Assembly: GCF_000397205.1 (NCBI RefSeq)
Contig: NC_021237.1
Coordinates: 1,489,001-1,553,000 of the forward strand
DNA from: Pseudomonas protegens CHA0
GTDB taxonomy: Bacteria > Pseudomonadota > Gammaproteobacteria > Pseudomonadales > Pseudomonadaceae
Direction: 5' to 3'
Length of the DNA stretch: 64,000 nt
Shown here: one piece after another, positions 17,094 to 26,317 of the stretch
How the letters are laid out: each line of letters begins with the position of its first letter
Numbering within the stretch: the stretch's first letter is position 1
The notes under the pieces: generated by a model
The model's database searches: none
Told to the model about the DNA's origin: nothing
The model's input: the letters and a program-made list of their open reading frames with translations, nothing else
Translations under genes and position numbers: made by a program

Positions 17094-17779
17094 AGTGTTA
17101 CCTAATTGAGTGAAGGTCCAGTCCGGTGCGACGCATTGCTTGCGGGCATCTACGCGGAGCTGAAGTCAGTGCCAGTCTGGCCTTGACTTCGAGTCTCTCA
17201 AGCGTGCCGTTAATTGCATGCGGCCACGTCACCGGATGAAAACAACTGTCGTAGCAACAGTGTTGTTGGTTGCAAGCGGGCTGGCCGAATCTGGTTAGGG
17301 GTCAAGCGCTTGCGGCAGGTGACCGATTACCGTCTCAAGCCACCCGAGAGAGGAGCATTGGGCAACTGACTCCACATTCCTCACTCCGGCAGTATAGCTT
17401 CGGCGAAGAATAACTCTATGGGTGGCAAGTTTAAAATGACCAACTTTATTGTGAGCGTTTTGTGACACAAAAGTTCTAATCATTTCCTACACGAGGAAAG
17501 CCTGATTCTTTCTCCGCTGGTACAAGTCTATATGGGGAGTCTGCATCTTGATGCAAGTGGTCGGTTGCAAAAGACTCGGGATAACCGGGCATTCCACTGG
17601 TGATTATTACTATGGTTTTTTGCAATAAACCCAGGGGCTCACTGCCGCGTGTGCCAGGCTTGGCGGATTGCGATTATCGGTCGATGGTTCGATAATCGCC
17701 CAATGTTGCCGGCCCCAGCTTGTGCTTCTTCGCCAATACGGCTTGTAATACCGAAGAATTTCGTCGCAGAGAGCCTGAA
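17094..17779. other. Long AT-richer intergenic region upstream of pcaR, 686 bases
   Basis: This carries a perfect 15-base palindrome (TTTTGTGACACAAAA, 17458-17472) and paired PcaR-box-like sequences at 17670-17701. Base composition is clearly more AT-rich than the surroundings. No convincing gene: the short minus-strand frame at 17295-17483 has no supporting signal. Confidence 0.45.
17670..17701 (+). promoter_or_regulatory. Candidate PcaR operator of pcaR (autoregulation)
   Basis: GTTCGATAATCGCCC at 17687-17701 matches the known PcaR recognition sequence of P. putida (GTTCGATAATCGCAC) except one base. An inverted partial copy, GCGATTATCGG, lies at 17670-17680. The pair sits 78 bases before the pcaR ATG. 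Confidence 0.75.
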
Positions 17780-18622
17780 ATGAACGATCAGATGCGTAAT
17801 TCCTTTACCTCAGTGGCCCCGCCGATCGTGGCGTCTGCGGCAAAGAGGATTCAGGCGTTGACCGGTGACCCGGATTTCATGACCTCTCTGGCCCGGGGCC
17901 TGGCGGTGGTGCAGGCGTTCCAGGAGCGCAAGCGGCACTTGACCATCGCCCAGATCAGCCATCGCACGGAAATCCCCCGGGCTGCGGTGCGCCGTTGCCT
18001 GCACACCCTGATCAAGCTGGGTTACGCCACCACCGACGGGCGTACCTATTCGTTGCTGCCCAAGGTGCTGACCCTGGGCCACGCCTATCTTTCGTCGACG
18101 CCTCTGGCGGTCTCCGCCCAGCCCTACCTGGACCGCATGAGCGAGCAACTGCACGAGGCGTGCAACATGGCCACCCTGGAAGGCGACGACATTCTCTACA
18201 TCGCCCGTTCCGCCACGACCCAGCGGCTGATCTCGGTCGACCTGTCTGTCGGCGGCCGCTTGCCAGCCTATTGCACCTCCATGGGGCGCATCCTACTCGC
18301 GGCCCTGGACGATTCGTCGCTGCACGAATACCTCGACCATGCGGACCTGCAAGCCAAGACCAGCCGCACCCTGCACACCCCGGAAGCCTTGCTGGAGTGC
18401 CTGCAGCAAGTGCGCCAGCAGGGCTGGTGCATCGTTGATCAGGAACTGGAGCAGGGCCTGCGCTCCATTGCGGTACCGGTGTATGACGCTTCCGGCCAGG
18501 TGCTGGCGGCGCTGAACGTCAGTACCCACGCCGGGCGGGTCAGCCGTGCCGAGCTGGAGCAGCGCTTTCTCCCCGGTTTGCTGAGCGCCAGCCGCGATCT
18601 GAGCGCGCAGTTGTTTGCTTAA
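17780..18622 (+). CDS. pcaR: IclR-type activator of the beta-ketoadipate genes
   Basis: The 280-residue protein is highly similar to P. putida PcaR, which activates pca genes with beta-ketoadipate. The HTH region LARGLAVVQAFQERKRHLTI, then QISHRTEIPRAAVRRCLHTL, lies near residues 38-80. The IclR effector domain follows (LPAYCTSMGRILLAAL, SIAVPVYDASGQVLAALNVSTH). I chose ATG 17780 (MNDQMRNSFTS), preceded by AGAGAG; an earlier in-frame start at 17720 would add 20 residues lacking in relatives. It heads the cluster it regulates and has a PcaR-like box upstream. Confidence 0.95.
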   Translation: MNDQMRNSFTSVAPPIVASAAKRIQALTGDPDFMTSLARGLAVVQAFQERKRHLTIAQISHRTEIPRAAVRRCLHTLIKLGYATTDGRTYSLLPKVLTLGHAYLSSTPLAVSAQPYLDRMSEQLHEACNMATLEGDDILYIARSATTQRLISVDLSVGGRLPAYCTSMGRILLAALDDSSLHEYLDHADLQAKTSRTLHTPEALLECLQQVRQQGWCIVDQELEQGLRSIAVPVYDASGQVLAALNVSTHAGRVSRAELEQRFLPGLLSASRDLSAQLFA

Positions 18623-18625
18623 GCT

Positions 18626-18640
18626 GTTCGATAAACGCAC
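18626..18640 (+). promoter_or_regulatory. Candidate PcaR box before pcaK
   Basis: GTTCGATAAACGCAC differs by one base from the P. putida PcaR site. It begins 4 bases after the pcaR stop codon, 270 bases upstream of pcaK. No second inverted copy is apparent. Confidence 0.65.
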
Positions 18641-18745
18641 AGATACGCCTTTGGCGAATTGACGCTGTTTCCCCTGGCTCATTAATGTCGCGGCAGCGTC
18701 ATCGGCGGCAAGCTGGCATCTTCGCCCGCCGCTGGTGGCCCGCCC

Positions 18746-18753
18746 AATAATAA
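18746..18753 (+). promoter_or_regulatory. Candidate Hfq/Crc motif in the pcaK leader
   Basis: AATAATAA followed by AGAAGAGG fits the AAnAAnAA motif and lies directly over the ribosome site of the short leader frame. Confidence 0.5.
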
Positions 18754-18770
18754 AGAAGAGGCCAACACTC

Positions 18771-18833
18771 ATGAGCACGCTTTCCCTGCGTCGTTGCCGC
18801 GACCGTTCCTGCCGTCCCGCTCGCATCGCCTGA
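18771..18833 (+). CDS. Possible 20-residue Arg/Cys-rich leader peptide upstream of pcaK
   Basis: ATG 18771 opens 20 codons (MSTLSLRRCRDRSCRPARIA) ending at TGA. An AAGAAGAGG ribosome-site-like stretch lies 10 bases before it. Six of 20 residues are Arg and two are Cys. It sits between the PcaR-like box and pcaK, under a candidate Hfq/Crc motif. It may be a translated leader, but it could equally be chance; there is no homology evidence. Confidence 0.35.
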   Translation: MSTLSLRRCRDRSCRPARIA

Positions 18834-18899
18834 TATCGCCACCCCTTTAGTGACCTGATCAGCCCTGGCGGCCTGTGCTCGCCTGCGTTTTAGCGTGGA

Positions 18900-18910
18900 A
18901 ATAACAACAA
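18900..18910 (+). promoter_or_regulatory. Candidate Hfq/Crc motif at the pcaK start codon
   Basis: AATAACAACAA runs directly into the pcaK ATG and contains AAnAAnAA. Hfq/Crc binding here would block initiation; this would agree with known catabolite repression of pca genes. Confidence 0.55.
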
Positions 18911-20256
18911 TGAACCAACCTCAATCCGCTGTAGGGAACTGCCTTGATGTGCAGTCCTTCATCAATGCCCAGCCGCTGTCCCGTTACCAGTGGCGCGTGG
19001 TGATCCTGTGTTTCCTGATTGTCTTCCTCGATGGCCTGGACACCGCGGCCATGGGCTTCATCGCCCCGGCGCTGTCCCAGGACTGGGGCATCGACCGCGC
19101 CAGCCTCGGCCCGGTCATGAGCGCTGCATTGATCGGCATGGTCTTCGGCGCCCTGGGCTCCGGCCCCCTGGCCGACCGTTTCGGCCGCAAGGTGGTGCTG
19201 GTGGGGGCGGTGCTGCTGTTTGGTGCCTTCAGCCTGGCTTCTGCCTACAGCACCAACGTCGACCAGTTGCTGGTCCTGCGTTTCCTTACCGGCCTGGGCC
19301 TGGGGGCGGGCATGCCCAACGCCACCACGCTGCTTTCCGAATACACCCCCGAACGCCACAAGTCGTTGCTGGTGACCAGCATGTTCTGCGGTTTCAACCT
19401 GGGCATGGCCGGCGGCGGTTTCATTTCCGCCAAGCTGATCCCGGCCTTCGGCTGGCACAGCCTGCTGCTGATCGGCGGGGTCCTGCCGCTGATCCTGGCC
19501 CTGGTGCTGGTGCTCTGGCTGCCGGAGTCCGCGCGTTACCTGGTGGTGCGCAATCGTGGCACCGACAAGGTGCGCAAGACGCTGGCGCCGATTGCCCCGG
19601 CCATAGTCGGCGAGGCTGGCAGCTTCAGCGTGCCGGAACAGAAGACCGTGAAGGCGCGCAACGTGTTCGCGGTGATCTTCTCCGGCACCTATAGCGTCGG
19701 CACCCTGTTGCTGTGGCTGACCTATTTCATGGGGCTGGTGATTGTCTACCTGCTCACCAGCTGGCTGCCGACCCTGATGCGCGACAGCGGGGCGAGCATG
19801 GAACAGGCGGCCTTTATCGGCGCCCTGTTCCAGTTTGGCGGCGTCCTTAGCGCGGTGGCCGTGGGCTGGGCCATGGACCGTTTCAACCCGCACAAGGTGA
19901 TCGGCTGTTTCTACCTGCTGGCTGGGGTCTTTGCCTACGCCGTCGGGCAGAGCCTGGGCAACATCACCCTGTTGGCCACCCTGGTGCTGATCGCCGGCAT
20001 GTGCGTCAACGGTGCGCAATCGGCAATGCCGTCGTTGGCCGCGCGCTTCTACCCGACCCAGGGGCGTGCCACCGGGGTCTCCTGGATGCTTGGCATTGGC
20101 CGTTTCGGCGCCATTCTCGGCGCGTGGATGGGGGCGACCCTGCTGGGCCTGGGCTGGAACTTCGAACAAGTGCTGACTGCCCTGGTGATTCCGGCGGCCC
20201 TGGCCACCACCGCGGTGGTGATCAAGGGCATGGTCAGTCACGCAGACGCGACCTGA
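18910..20256 (+). CDS. pcaK: 4-hydroxybenzoate/protocatechuate MFS transporter PcaK
   Basis: The 448-residue AAHS-family major facilitator imports 4-hydroxybenzoate and protocatechuate. It has 12 membrane helices, the first with the key acidic motif FLDGLDTAAMGFIAPAL near 41-57. The loop 2-3 signature GPLADRFGRKVVL is near 86-98. Both are hallmarks of PcaK. ATG 18910 follows an A-rich, Shine-Dalgarno-poor leader, consistent with translational control; GTG 18895 is a less likely start. It lies between pcaR and pcaIJF and supplies substrate for PcaHG. Confidence 0.93.
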   Translation: MNQPQSAVGNCLDVQSFINAQPLSRYQWRVVILCFLIVFLDGLDTAAMGFIAPALSQDWGIDRASLGPVMSAALIGMVFGALGSGPLADRFGRKVVLVGAVLLFGAFSLASAYSTNVDQLLVLRFLTGLGLGAGMPNATTLLSEYTPERHKSLLVTSMFCGFNLGMAGGGFISAKLIPAFGWHSLLLIGGVLPLILALVLVLWLPESARYLVVRNRGTDKVRKTLAPIAPAIVGEAGSFSVPEQKTVKARNVFAVIFSGTYSVGTLLLWLTYFMGLVIVYLLTSWLPTLMRDSGASMEQAAFIGALFQFGGVLSAVAVGWAMDRFNPHKVIGCFYLLAGVFAYAVGQSLGNITLLATLVLIAGMCVNGAQSAMPSLAARFYPTQGRATGVSWMLGIGRFGAILGAWMGATLLGLGWNFEQVLTALVIPAALATTAVVIKGMVSHADAT

Positions 20257-20269
20257 CCGCGGACTACCC

Positions 20270-20366
20270 TGTAGCCGCTGCCGCAGGCTGCGGCCGGGCT
20301 CGAAGGGCCCGCTGCTCCCGAAGGGCGCAGAGGGTTCTTCGAACGTTATCCTCGCCCGCAGCAGCG
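20270..20366. repeat. Degenerate copy of the TGTAGCCGCTGCCGCAGGCTGCG repeat
   Basis: The left terminus is intact at 20270-20292. The right half is diverged, with only CGCAGCAGCGG recognisable near 20357. It is the weakest of four related elements in the window. Confidence 0.6.
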
Positions 20367-20432
20367 GCCCCAGAAGGCCGGCAGGGCTGTTGCGGGGTTG
20401 AGGAAAAGCAATCGATAGCCCTGCAACAATCT

Positions 20433-20464
20433 GTTCGATAATCGAACGCTCAGTCGATTATCGG
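20433..20464 (+). promoter_or_regulatory. Candidate PcaR operator of pcaIJF
   Basis: GTTCGATAATCGAAC (20433-20447) is a near match to the PcaR site, and an inverted copy GTCGATTATCGG follows at 20453-20464. This matches the place where PcaR acts on pcaIJ in P. putida. Confidence 0.75.
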
Positions 20465-20539
20465 ATTGTTTGGGGTTTGGCCCCGGCTTAATCTTCAGTC
20501 ACTGCGGCGCGCCCAGAGCGCCTTTTTCTCCAGTCGCTG

Positions 20540-20547
20540 AATAACAA
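20540..20547 (+). promoter_or_regulatory. Candidate Hfq/Crc motif before pcaI
   Basis: AATAACAA lies immediately before the CGGGAG ribosome site (20549-20554) of pcaI and fits AAnAAnAA. Confidence 0.45.
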
Positions 20548-20563
20548 TCGGGAGACCCCATCC

Positions 20564-21421
20564 ATGGCTGAAATCCTTTCGCTGCACGACGCGGTGAAGC
20601 AATTCGTCAACGACGGCGACACCGTCGCGCTCGAAGGCTTCACCCACCTGATTCCTACGGCCGCAGGTCATGAAATCATCCGCCAGGGCAAGAAAGACCT
20701 GACCCTGGTGCGCATGACCCCTGACCTGATCTACGACCAGTTGATCGGTGCCGGTTGCGCTCGCAAGCTGATTTTCTCCTGGGGTGGCAACCCGGGCGTG
20801 GGCTCCCTGCACCGCCTGCGCGACGCCGTGGAAAAGCAATGGCCACAGCCCCTGGAGATCGAGGAACACAGCCACGCCGACCTGGCCAACGCCTATGTTG
20901 CCGGCGCCTCGGGCCTGCCCTTTGCCGTCCTGCGGGCCTACGCCGGCTCCGACCTGCCCAAGGTCAACCCCCTGATCAAGACCGTGACCTGCCCGTTTAC
21001 CGGTGAAGTGCTGGCGGCGGTGCCTTCGGTGCGCCCGGACGTCACGGTAATCCACGCGCAGAAGGCCGACCGCAAGGGCAACGTGCTGCTGTGGGGCATT
21101 CTCGGGGTACAGAAAGAAGCCGCCCTGGCCGCCAAGCGCTGCATCGTCACCGTCGAGGAAATCGTCGACGACCTGAACGCGCCGATGAACGCCTGCGTAC
21201 TGCCGACCTGGGCGCTGAGCGCGGTCTGCCATGTGCCTGGTGGCGCCCATCCGTCCTACGCCCACGGCTACTCCGAGCGCGACAACCGCTTCTACCAGGC
21301 CTGGGACCCGATCGCCCGCGACCGTGAGGCGTTCACCGCCTGGATCAACGAATACATCCACGGCAGTGCCGATTTCAGCGAATTCCAGGCCAAGCTGGCC
21401 GCAGCTTCGGAGGCCCAGTAA
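20564..21421 (+). CDS. pcaI: 3-oxoadipate CoA-transferase, subunit A
   Basis: The 285-residue subunit acts with the next gene to move CoA from succinyl-CoA to beta-ketoadipate. It is of the longer CatI / glutaconate-CoA-transferase-like type (about 280 residues), not the 231-residue P. putida PcaI type. Recognisable parts are GDTVALEGFTHLIP near 18-31, the CoA-binding FSWGGNPGVGSLHR near 71-84, and CHVPGGAHPSYAHGY near 224-238. ATG 20564 follows a good CGGGAG site. Its TAA overlaps the next ATG by one base (TAATG). The beta-ketoadipate role is firm from context; the name could equally be catI. Confidence 0.92.
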   Translation: MAEILSLHDAVKQFVNDGDTVALEGFTHLIPTAAGHEIIRQGKKDLTLVRMTPDLIYDQLIGAGCARKLIFSWGGNPGVGSLHRLRDAVEKQWPQPLEIEEHSHADLANAYVAGASGLPFAVLRAYAGSDLPKVNPLIKTVTCPFTGEVLAAVPSVRPDVTVIHAQKADRKGNVLLWGILGVQKEAALAAKRCIVTVEEIVDDLNAPMNACVLPTWALSAVCHVPGGAHPSYAHGYSERDNRFYQAWDPIARDREAFTAWINEYIHGSADFSEFQAKLAAASEAQ

Positions 21422-22199
21422 TGACCTACTCCACCAATGAAATGATGACCGTGGCCGCGGCCCGTCGCTTGCAGAACGGCTCGGTGTGCTTCGTCGGCAT
21501 CGGCCTGCCGTCCAAGGCCGCCAACCTGGCACGCCTGACCTCCTCACCGGACGTGGTGCTGATCTACGAGTCCGGCCCGATCGGCGCCAAGCCCAGCGTC
21601 CTGCCACTGTCCATCGGTGACGGCGAACTGGCGGAAACCGCCGACACCGTGGTGCCTACCGGCGAGATCTTCCGCTACTGGCTGCAGGGCGGGCGCATCG
21701 ATGTGGGTTTCCTTGGCGCGGCCCAGGTCGACCGTTTCGGCAATATCAACACCACCGTGGTCGGCGACTACCACCGGCCCAAGGTGCGCCTGCCGGGCGC
21801 CGGCGGTGCTCCGGAGATCGCCGGTTCGGCCAAGAGCGTGCTGATCATCCTCAAGCAATCCTCGCGCTCCTTCGTCGACAAGCTGGACTTCGTGACTTCG
21901 GTCGGCCACGGCGAAGGCGGCGATTCGCGCAAGCGCCTGGGCCTGCCAGGGGCGGGGCCGGTGGGCATCATCACCGACCTGTGCATCATGGAGCCGGAAG
22001 CCGGTACCCACGAATTCATCGTCACTTCGCTGCACCCGGGCGTGACCCGCGAGCAGGTGGTGGCCGCCACTGGCTGGGCGATCCGCTTCGCCGACCAGGT
22101 GGCCGAGACCGCAGCACCCACCGAGGTTGAACTGACCGCCCTGCGTGACCTGGAAGCGCGCACCGCCGCGGCCCATGGCCAAGCCCCTGGAGAAGCCTG

Positions 22200-22200
<1 letters not shown>
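21421..22200 (+). CDS. pcaJ: 3-oxoadipate CoA-transferase, subunit B
   Basis: The 259-residue beta subunit carries the glutamate that forms the CoA-thioester intermediate, probably in LIYESGPIG near residues 41-49. Upstream [15 protein letters not shown] (22-36) is the conserved N-terminal family motif. Like its partner it is of the longer CatJ type. Start and stop overlap the neighbours by single bases (TAATG and TGATG), so the pcaI-J-F triple is translationally coupled. A GGAGG-like site lies within the end of pcaI. Confidence 0.92.
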
Positions 22201-23402
<1,202 letters not shown>

Positions 23403-23439
23403 TTGCCTGCCTTATATAAGAAGAGAACGAGGAACCACC

Positions 23440-24144
23440 ATGAGTGACAAGCCCGGTTACCGGCGCCCGCAAGCGGGCACTCAGCCTGATTACCTGCACC
23501 CGGCCTACCAGTCGACCAACACCCGCTCGCCGTCCAAGCCGCTGGTGTTCATTCCCCACTCGCTGTCGGAAATCACCGGCCCGAGCATCGGCGCCGAGTC
23601 GATCCAGGAACGGGACAACGACCTGACGGCCCAGCACGTAGGGCAGCCCCAGGGCGAGCGCATCATCATCCACGGCCGGGTTCTGGACGAGAACGGCCTG
23701 CCGGTGCCGGGCATCCTGGTGGAGATCTGGCAGGCCAACGCGGCCGGTCGCTACAACCACGACCGCGACTTGCACGATGCGCCCCTGGACCCGAACTTCA
23801 CCGGCACCGGGCGCACCGTGACCGACGCCGACGGCTGGTACCAGTTCCAGACCATCAAGCCCGGGGCCTACCCCTGGGGCAACCACCACAATGCCTGGCG
23901 CCCGGCGCATATCCATTTTTCGCTGTTCGGGCCGAGCATTCTTACCCGCCTGGTGACCCAGATGTATTTCCCTGGCGACCCGCTGCTGGCTTATGACCCG
24001 ATCTACAACTGCGTGCCGGACACCCGCGCCAAGGAACGCCTGATCGCCAGCTTCGACCTGGAGAAAACCATTCCTTCCTACGCCCTCGGTTACCGTTGGG
24101 ACATTGTCCTGCGCGGCCGCGACGCCACGCCGATGGAGAAATAA
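23440..24144 (+). CDS. pcaH: Protocatechuate 3,4-dioxygenase beta subunit
   Basis: The 234-residue iron-binding subunit of the ring-cleavage enzyme gives 3-carboxy-cis,cis-muconate. The four Fe(III) ligands are recognisable: Tyr in GRYNHDRD, Tyr in KPGAYPWGN, and the two His in RPAHIHFSLFG. LVEIWQANAAGRYNH is the family signature. ATG 23440 has a GAGG site upstream. The catalytic set is intact. The gene order H-G with a 1-base gap to pcaG is standard. Confidence 0.96.
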   Translation: MSDKPGYRRPQAGTQPDYLHPAYQSTNTRSPSKPLVFIPHSLSEITGPSIGAESIQERDNDLTAQHVGQPQGERIIIHGRVLDENGLPVPGILVEIWQANAAGRYNHDRDLHDAPLDPNFTGTGRTVTDADGWYQFQTIKPGAYPWGNHHNAWRPAHIHFSLFGPSILTRLVTQMYFPGDPLLAYDPIYNCVPDTRAKERLIASFDLEKTIPSYALGYRWDIVLRGRDATPMEK

Positions 24145-24145
24145 C

Positions 24146-24712
24146 GTGACCCTGACCGCGACTACATCCCACACCGTCGGCCCCTACTACCACATCGGCC
24201 TGACCTGGCTGAACCGCGAAGACCTGACCGAGGAAGGCACCCTGGGCGAGCGGGTGGCGATCACCGGCCAGGTGATGGACGGCAACGGCAACTTCGTCAA
24301 CGACGCGATGCTGGAAGTCTGGCAAGCCAACGCCGCCGGCAAGTACCGCCACCCCGAAGACGATCAGGCCAAACCCCTGGACCCGAACTTCCAGGGGTTT
24401 GGCCGGGTGCCGGTGGACGCCGAAGGGCGCTTTCGCTTCACCACCATCAAGCCGGGCACGGTGCCGGGCCTGAAAGGCACGACCCAGGCCCCGCATCTGG
24501 TGGTACTGGTGTTCGCCCGCGGTTTGGTCAAGCACCTGCTGACCCGCATCTACTTCGAGGGGGAGCCGGCCAACGCCAGCGATCCTCTGCTGGCCTGCGT
24601 GCCCGAGGAGCGCCGAGGCACCTTGCTGGCCAAGGCCGATGCTGACGGTCACTACCAGTGGAACGTGATCCTCCAGGGTACTGACGCCGAAACCGTGTTC
24701 TTCGACTACTGA
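24146..24712 (+). CDS. pcaG: Protocatechuate 3,4-dioxygenase alpha subunit
   Basis: The 188-residue alpha subunit pairs with PcaH and shares its beta-sandwich fold but does not bind iron. It shows TVGPYYHIGL near the start, LEVWQANAAGKYRHPED near the middle, and the C-terminal GTDAETVFFDY typical of PcaG. The start is GTG at 24146, one base after the pcaH stop; this fits both spacing and homology. Iron-ligand positions are lost (for example APHLVVLVFARG where PcaH has RPAHIHFS), as expected. Confidence 0.95.
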   Translation: MTLTATTSHTVGPYYHIGLTWLNREDLTEEGTLGERVAITGQVMDGNGNFVNDAMLEVWQANAAGKYRHPEDDQAKPLDPNFQGFGRVPVDAEGRFRFTTIKPGTVPGLKGTTQAPHLVVLVFARGLVKHLLTRIYFEGEPANASDPLLACVPEERRGTLLAKADADGHYQWNVILQGTDAETVFFDY

Positions 24713-24723
24713 CCCGGCCTTGT

Positions 24724-24850
24724 GTGGCCACTGCCGCGGGTTGCGTAGCAGGCGCGGCGGGCTTGAGACCGGCAGAGGTTCGGCTTGAGACCGCCAAGCA
24801 AGGCCCTTCGGGCCTTTTCGCAGCCTCGCCGTGGCTTGGCAGCGGCTACA
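24724..24850. repeat. TGTGGCCACTGCCGCGGGTTGCG-type inverted-repeat element
   Basis: The left terminus is TGTGGCCACTGCCGCGGG, and the right terminus GGCAGCGGCTACAG is its approximate inverse. Internal hairpin AAGGCCCTTCGGGCCTTTT (24800-24818) could itself act as a terminator between pcaG and pcaT. Confidence 0.7.
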
Positions 24851-24958
24851 GTCGCTACAGGTTGACAGGGTCGATTGACCTCTGCCCGGGAGCGGGCAGG
24901 GCGCTATCCGCAGGGAACGGGAATGTTGCCAAGTGTGTCTAGACTCACACTGTCCCCC

Positions 24959-26269
24959 ATGAGTGAAAAAACCATGACAACAACGACAAGTCACTACACC
25001 GGAGAGGAACGCAGCAAAAGGATCTTTGCCATTGTCGGCGCCTCCTCCGGCAACCTGGTGGAATGGTTCGACTTCTATGTCTATGCCTTTTGCGCCATCT
25101 ATTTCGCCCCGGCCTTCTTTCCCTCCGACGATCCGACGGTGCAGTTGCTCAACACCGCCGGGGTGTTCGCCGCCGGCTTTCTGATGCGGCCCATCGGCGG
25201 CTGGCTGTTCGGCCGGGTCGCCGACCGTCATGGGCGCAAGAACTCGATGATGATCTCGGTGCTGATGATGTGCGCCGGTTCCCTGGTGATCGCCTTCTTG
25301 CCCACCTACGCCAGCATCGGTGCCTGGGCGCCGTTCCTGCTGCTGGTTGCGCGCCTGTTCCAGGGCCTGTCGGTGGGCGGCGAGTACGGCACCACCGCCA
25401 CCTACATGAGTGAGGTGGCGCTCAAGGGCCAGCGCGGCTTCTTTGCCTCCTTCCAGTACGTGACCCTGATCGGCGGGCAACTGCTGGCGGTGCTGGTGGT
25501 GGTGATCCTCCAGCAGTTTCTCGATGAGGCCGAGCTCAAGGCCTGGGGCTGGCGCATTCCCTTCGTGATCGGTGCCATCGCCGCGGTGATCTCGCTGCTG
25601 CTGCGCCGTTCGCTGAAGGAAACCACCAGCAAGGAAATCCGTGAGGACAAGGACGCCGGCAGCATCGCTGCGCTGTTCAAGAACCACTCGGCGGCGTTTA
25701 TCACCGTGCTCGGCTACACCGCCGGCGGCTCGCTGATTTTCTACACCTTCACCACCTACATGCAGAAGTACCTGGTGAACACCGCGGGCATGCACGCCAA
25801 GACCGCCAGCTACATCATGACCGGCGCGCTGTTTCTCTACATGTGCATGCAGCCGCTGTTCGGCATGCTGGCGGACAAGATCGGCCGGCGTAACTCGATG
25901 CTCTGGTTCGGTGCCCTGGGTACGCTGTTCACAGTGCCGATCCTGCTGACCTTGAAGACCGTCACCAGCCCGTTCCTGGCTTTTGTGCTGATCACCCTGG
26001 CCCTGGCCATCGTCAGTTTCTACACCTCCATCAGCGGCCTGGTGAAGGCCGAGATGTTCCCGCCGCAAGTGCGCGCACTCGGGGTGGGCTTGGCTTATGC
26101 GGTGGCCAATGCGATCTTCGGTGGCTCGGCGGAATGGGTGGCCCTGAACTTCAAGAACATGGGCATGGAAAACACCTTTTACTGGTATGTCACGGCGATG
26201 ATGGCGATTGCCTTCCTGTTCAGCCTGCGCCTGCCGAAACAGGCCGCCTACCTGCACCACGACCTTTGA
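24959..26269 (+). CDS. pcaT: Beta-ketoadipate / dicarboxylate MFS transporter PcaT
   Basis: This 436-residue major facilitator of the metabolite:H+ symporter family has [22 protein letters not shown] split across the first helix, [17 protein letters not shown] in loop 2-3, and [18 protein letters not shown] near 138-155. These match PcaT of P. putida, which takes up beta-ketoadipate. ATG 24959 (MSEKTM) and ATG 24974 (MTTTTS) are both possible. Neither has a strong ribosome site, though GAGTG precedes the second. It lies between pcaHG and pcaB. Confidence 0.9.
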   Translation: MSEKTMTTTTSHYTGEERSKRIFAIVGASSGNLVEWFDFYVYAFCAIYFAPAFFPSDDPTVQLLNTAGVFAAGFLMRPIGGWLFGRVADRHGRKNSMMISVLMMCAGSLVIAFLPTYASIGAWAPFLLLVARLFQGLSVGGEYGTTATYMSEVALKGQRGFFASFQYVTLIGGQLLAVLVVVILQQFLDEAELKAWGWRIPFVIGAIAAVISLLLRRSLKETTSKEIREDKDAGSIAALFKNHSAAFITVLGYTAGGSLIFYTFTTYMQKYLVNTAGMHAKTASYIMTGALFLYMCMQPLFGMLADKIGRRNSMLWFGALGTLFTVPILLTLKTVTSPFLAFVLITLALAIVSFYTSISGLVKAEMFPPQVRALGVGLAYAVANAIFGGSAEWVALNFKNMGMENTFYWYVTAMMAIAFLFSLRLPKQAAYLHHDL

Positions 26270-26276
26270 CCTGTGT

Positions 26277-26303
26277 ACCTGCGCCCGGCTCGGGCGCAGG
26301 TTT
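26277..26303 (+). terminator. Perfect intercistronic hairpin between pcaT and pcaB
   Basis: ACCTGCGCCCG, loop GCT, CGGGCGCAGGT, then only TT. The stem is perfect over 11 pairs but lacks a long T-run, so it may attenuate or protect mRNA rather than fully terminate. Confidence 0.5.
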
Positions 26304-26317
26304 GCCAAGGACTGTTT

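Larger units (their letters stand above)
20257..20563. other. pcaK-pcaI intergenic region, 307 bases
   Basis: This contains a degenerate GTAGCCGCTGCCGCAGGCTGCGG repeat, paired PcaR-box-like sequences and a candidate Hfq/Crc motif. It probably contains the pcaI promoter, so pcaIJF and the genes after it can be transcribed apart from pcaK. Confidence 0.6.

Noticed and set aside
17295..17483. 62-codon minus-strand frame in the gap before pcaR
   Set aside because: It has no ribosome site, no family pattern and atypical composition for a pseudomonad gene.
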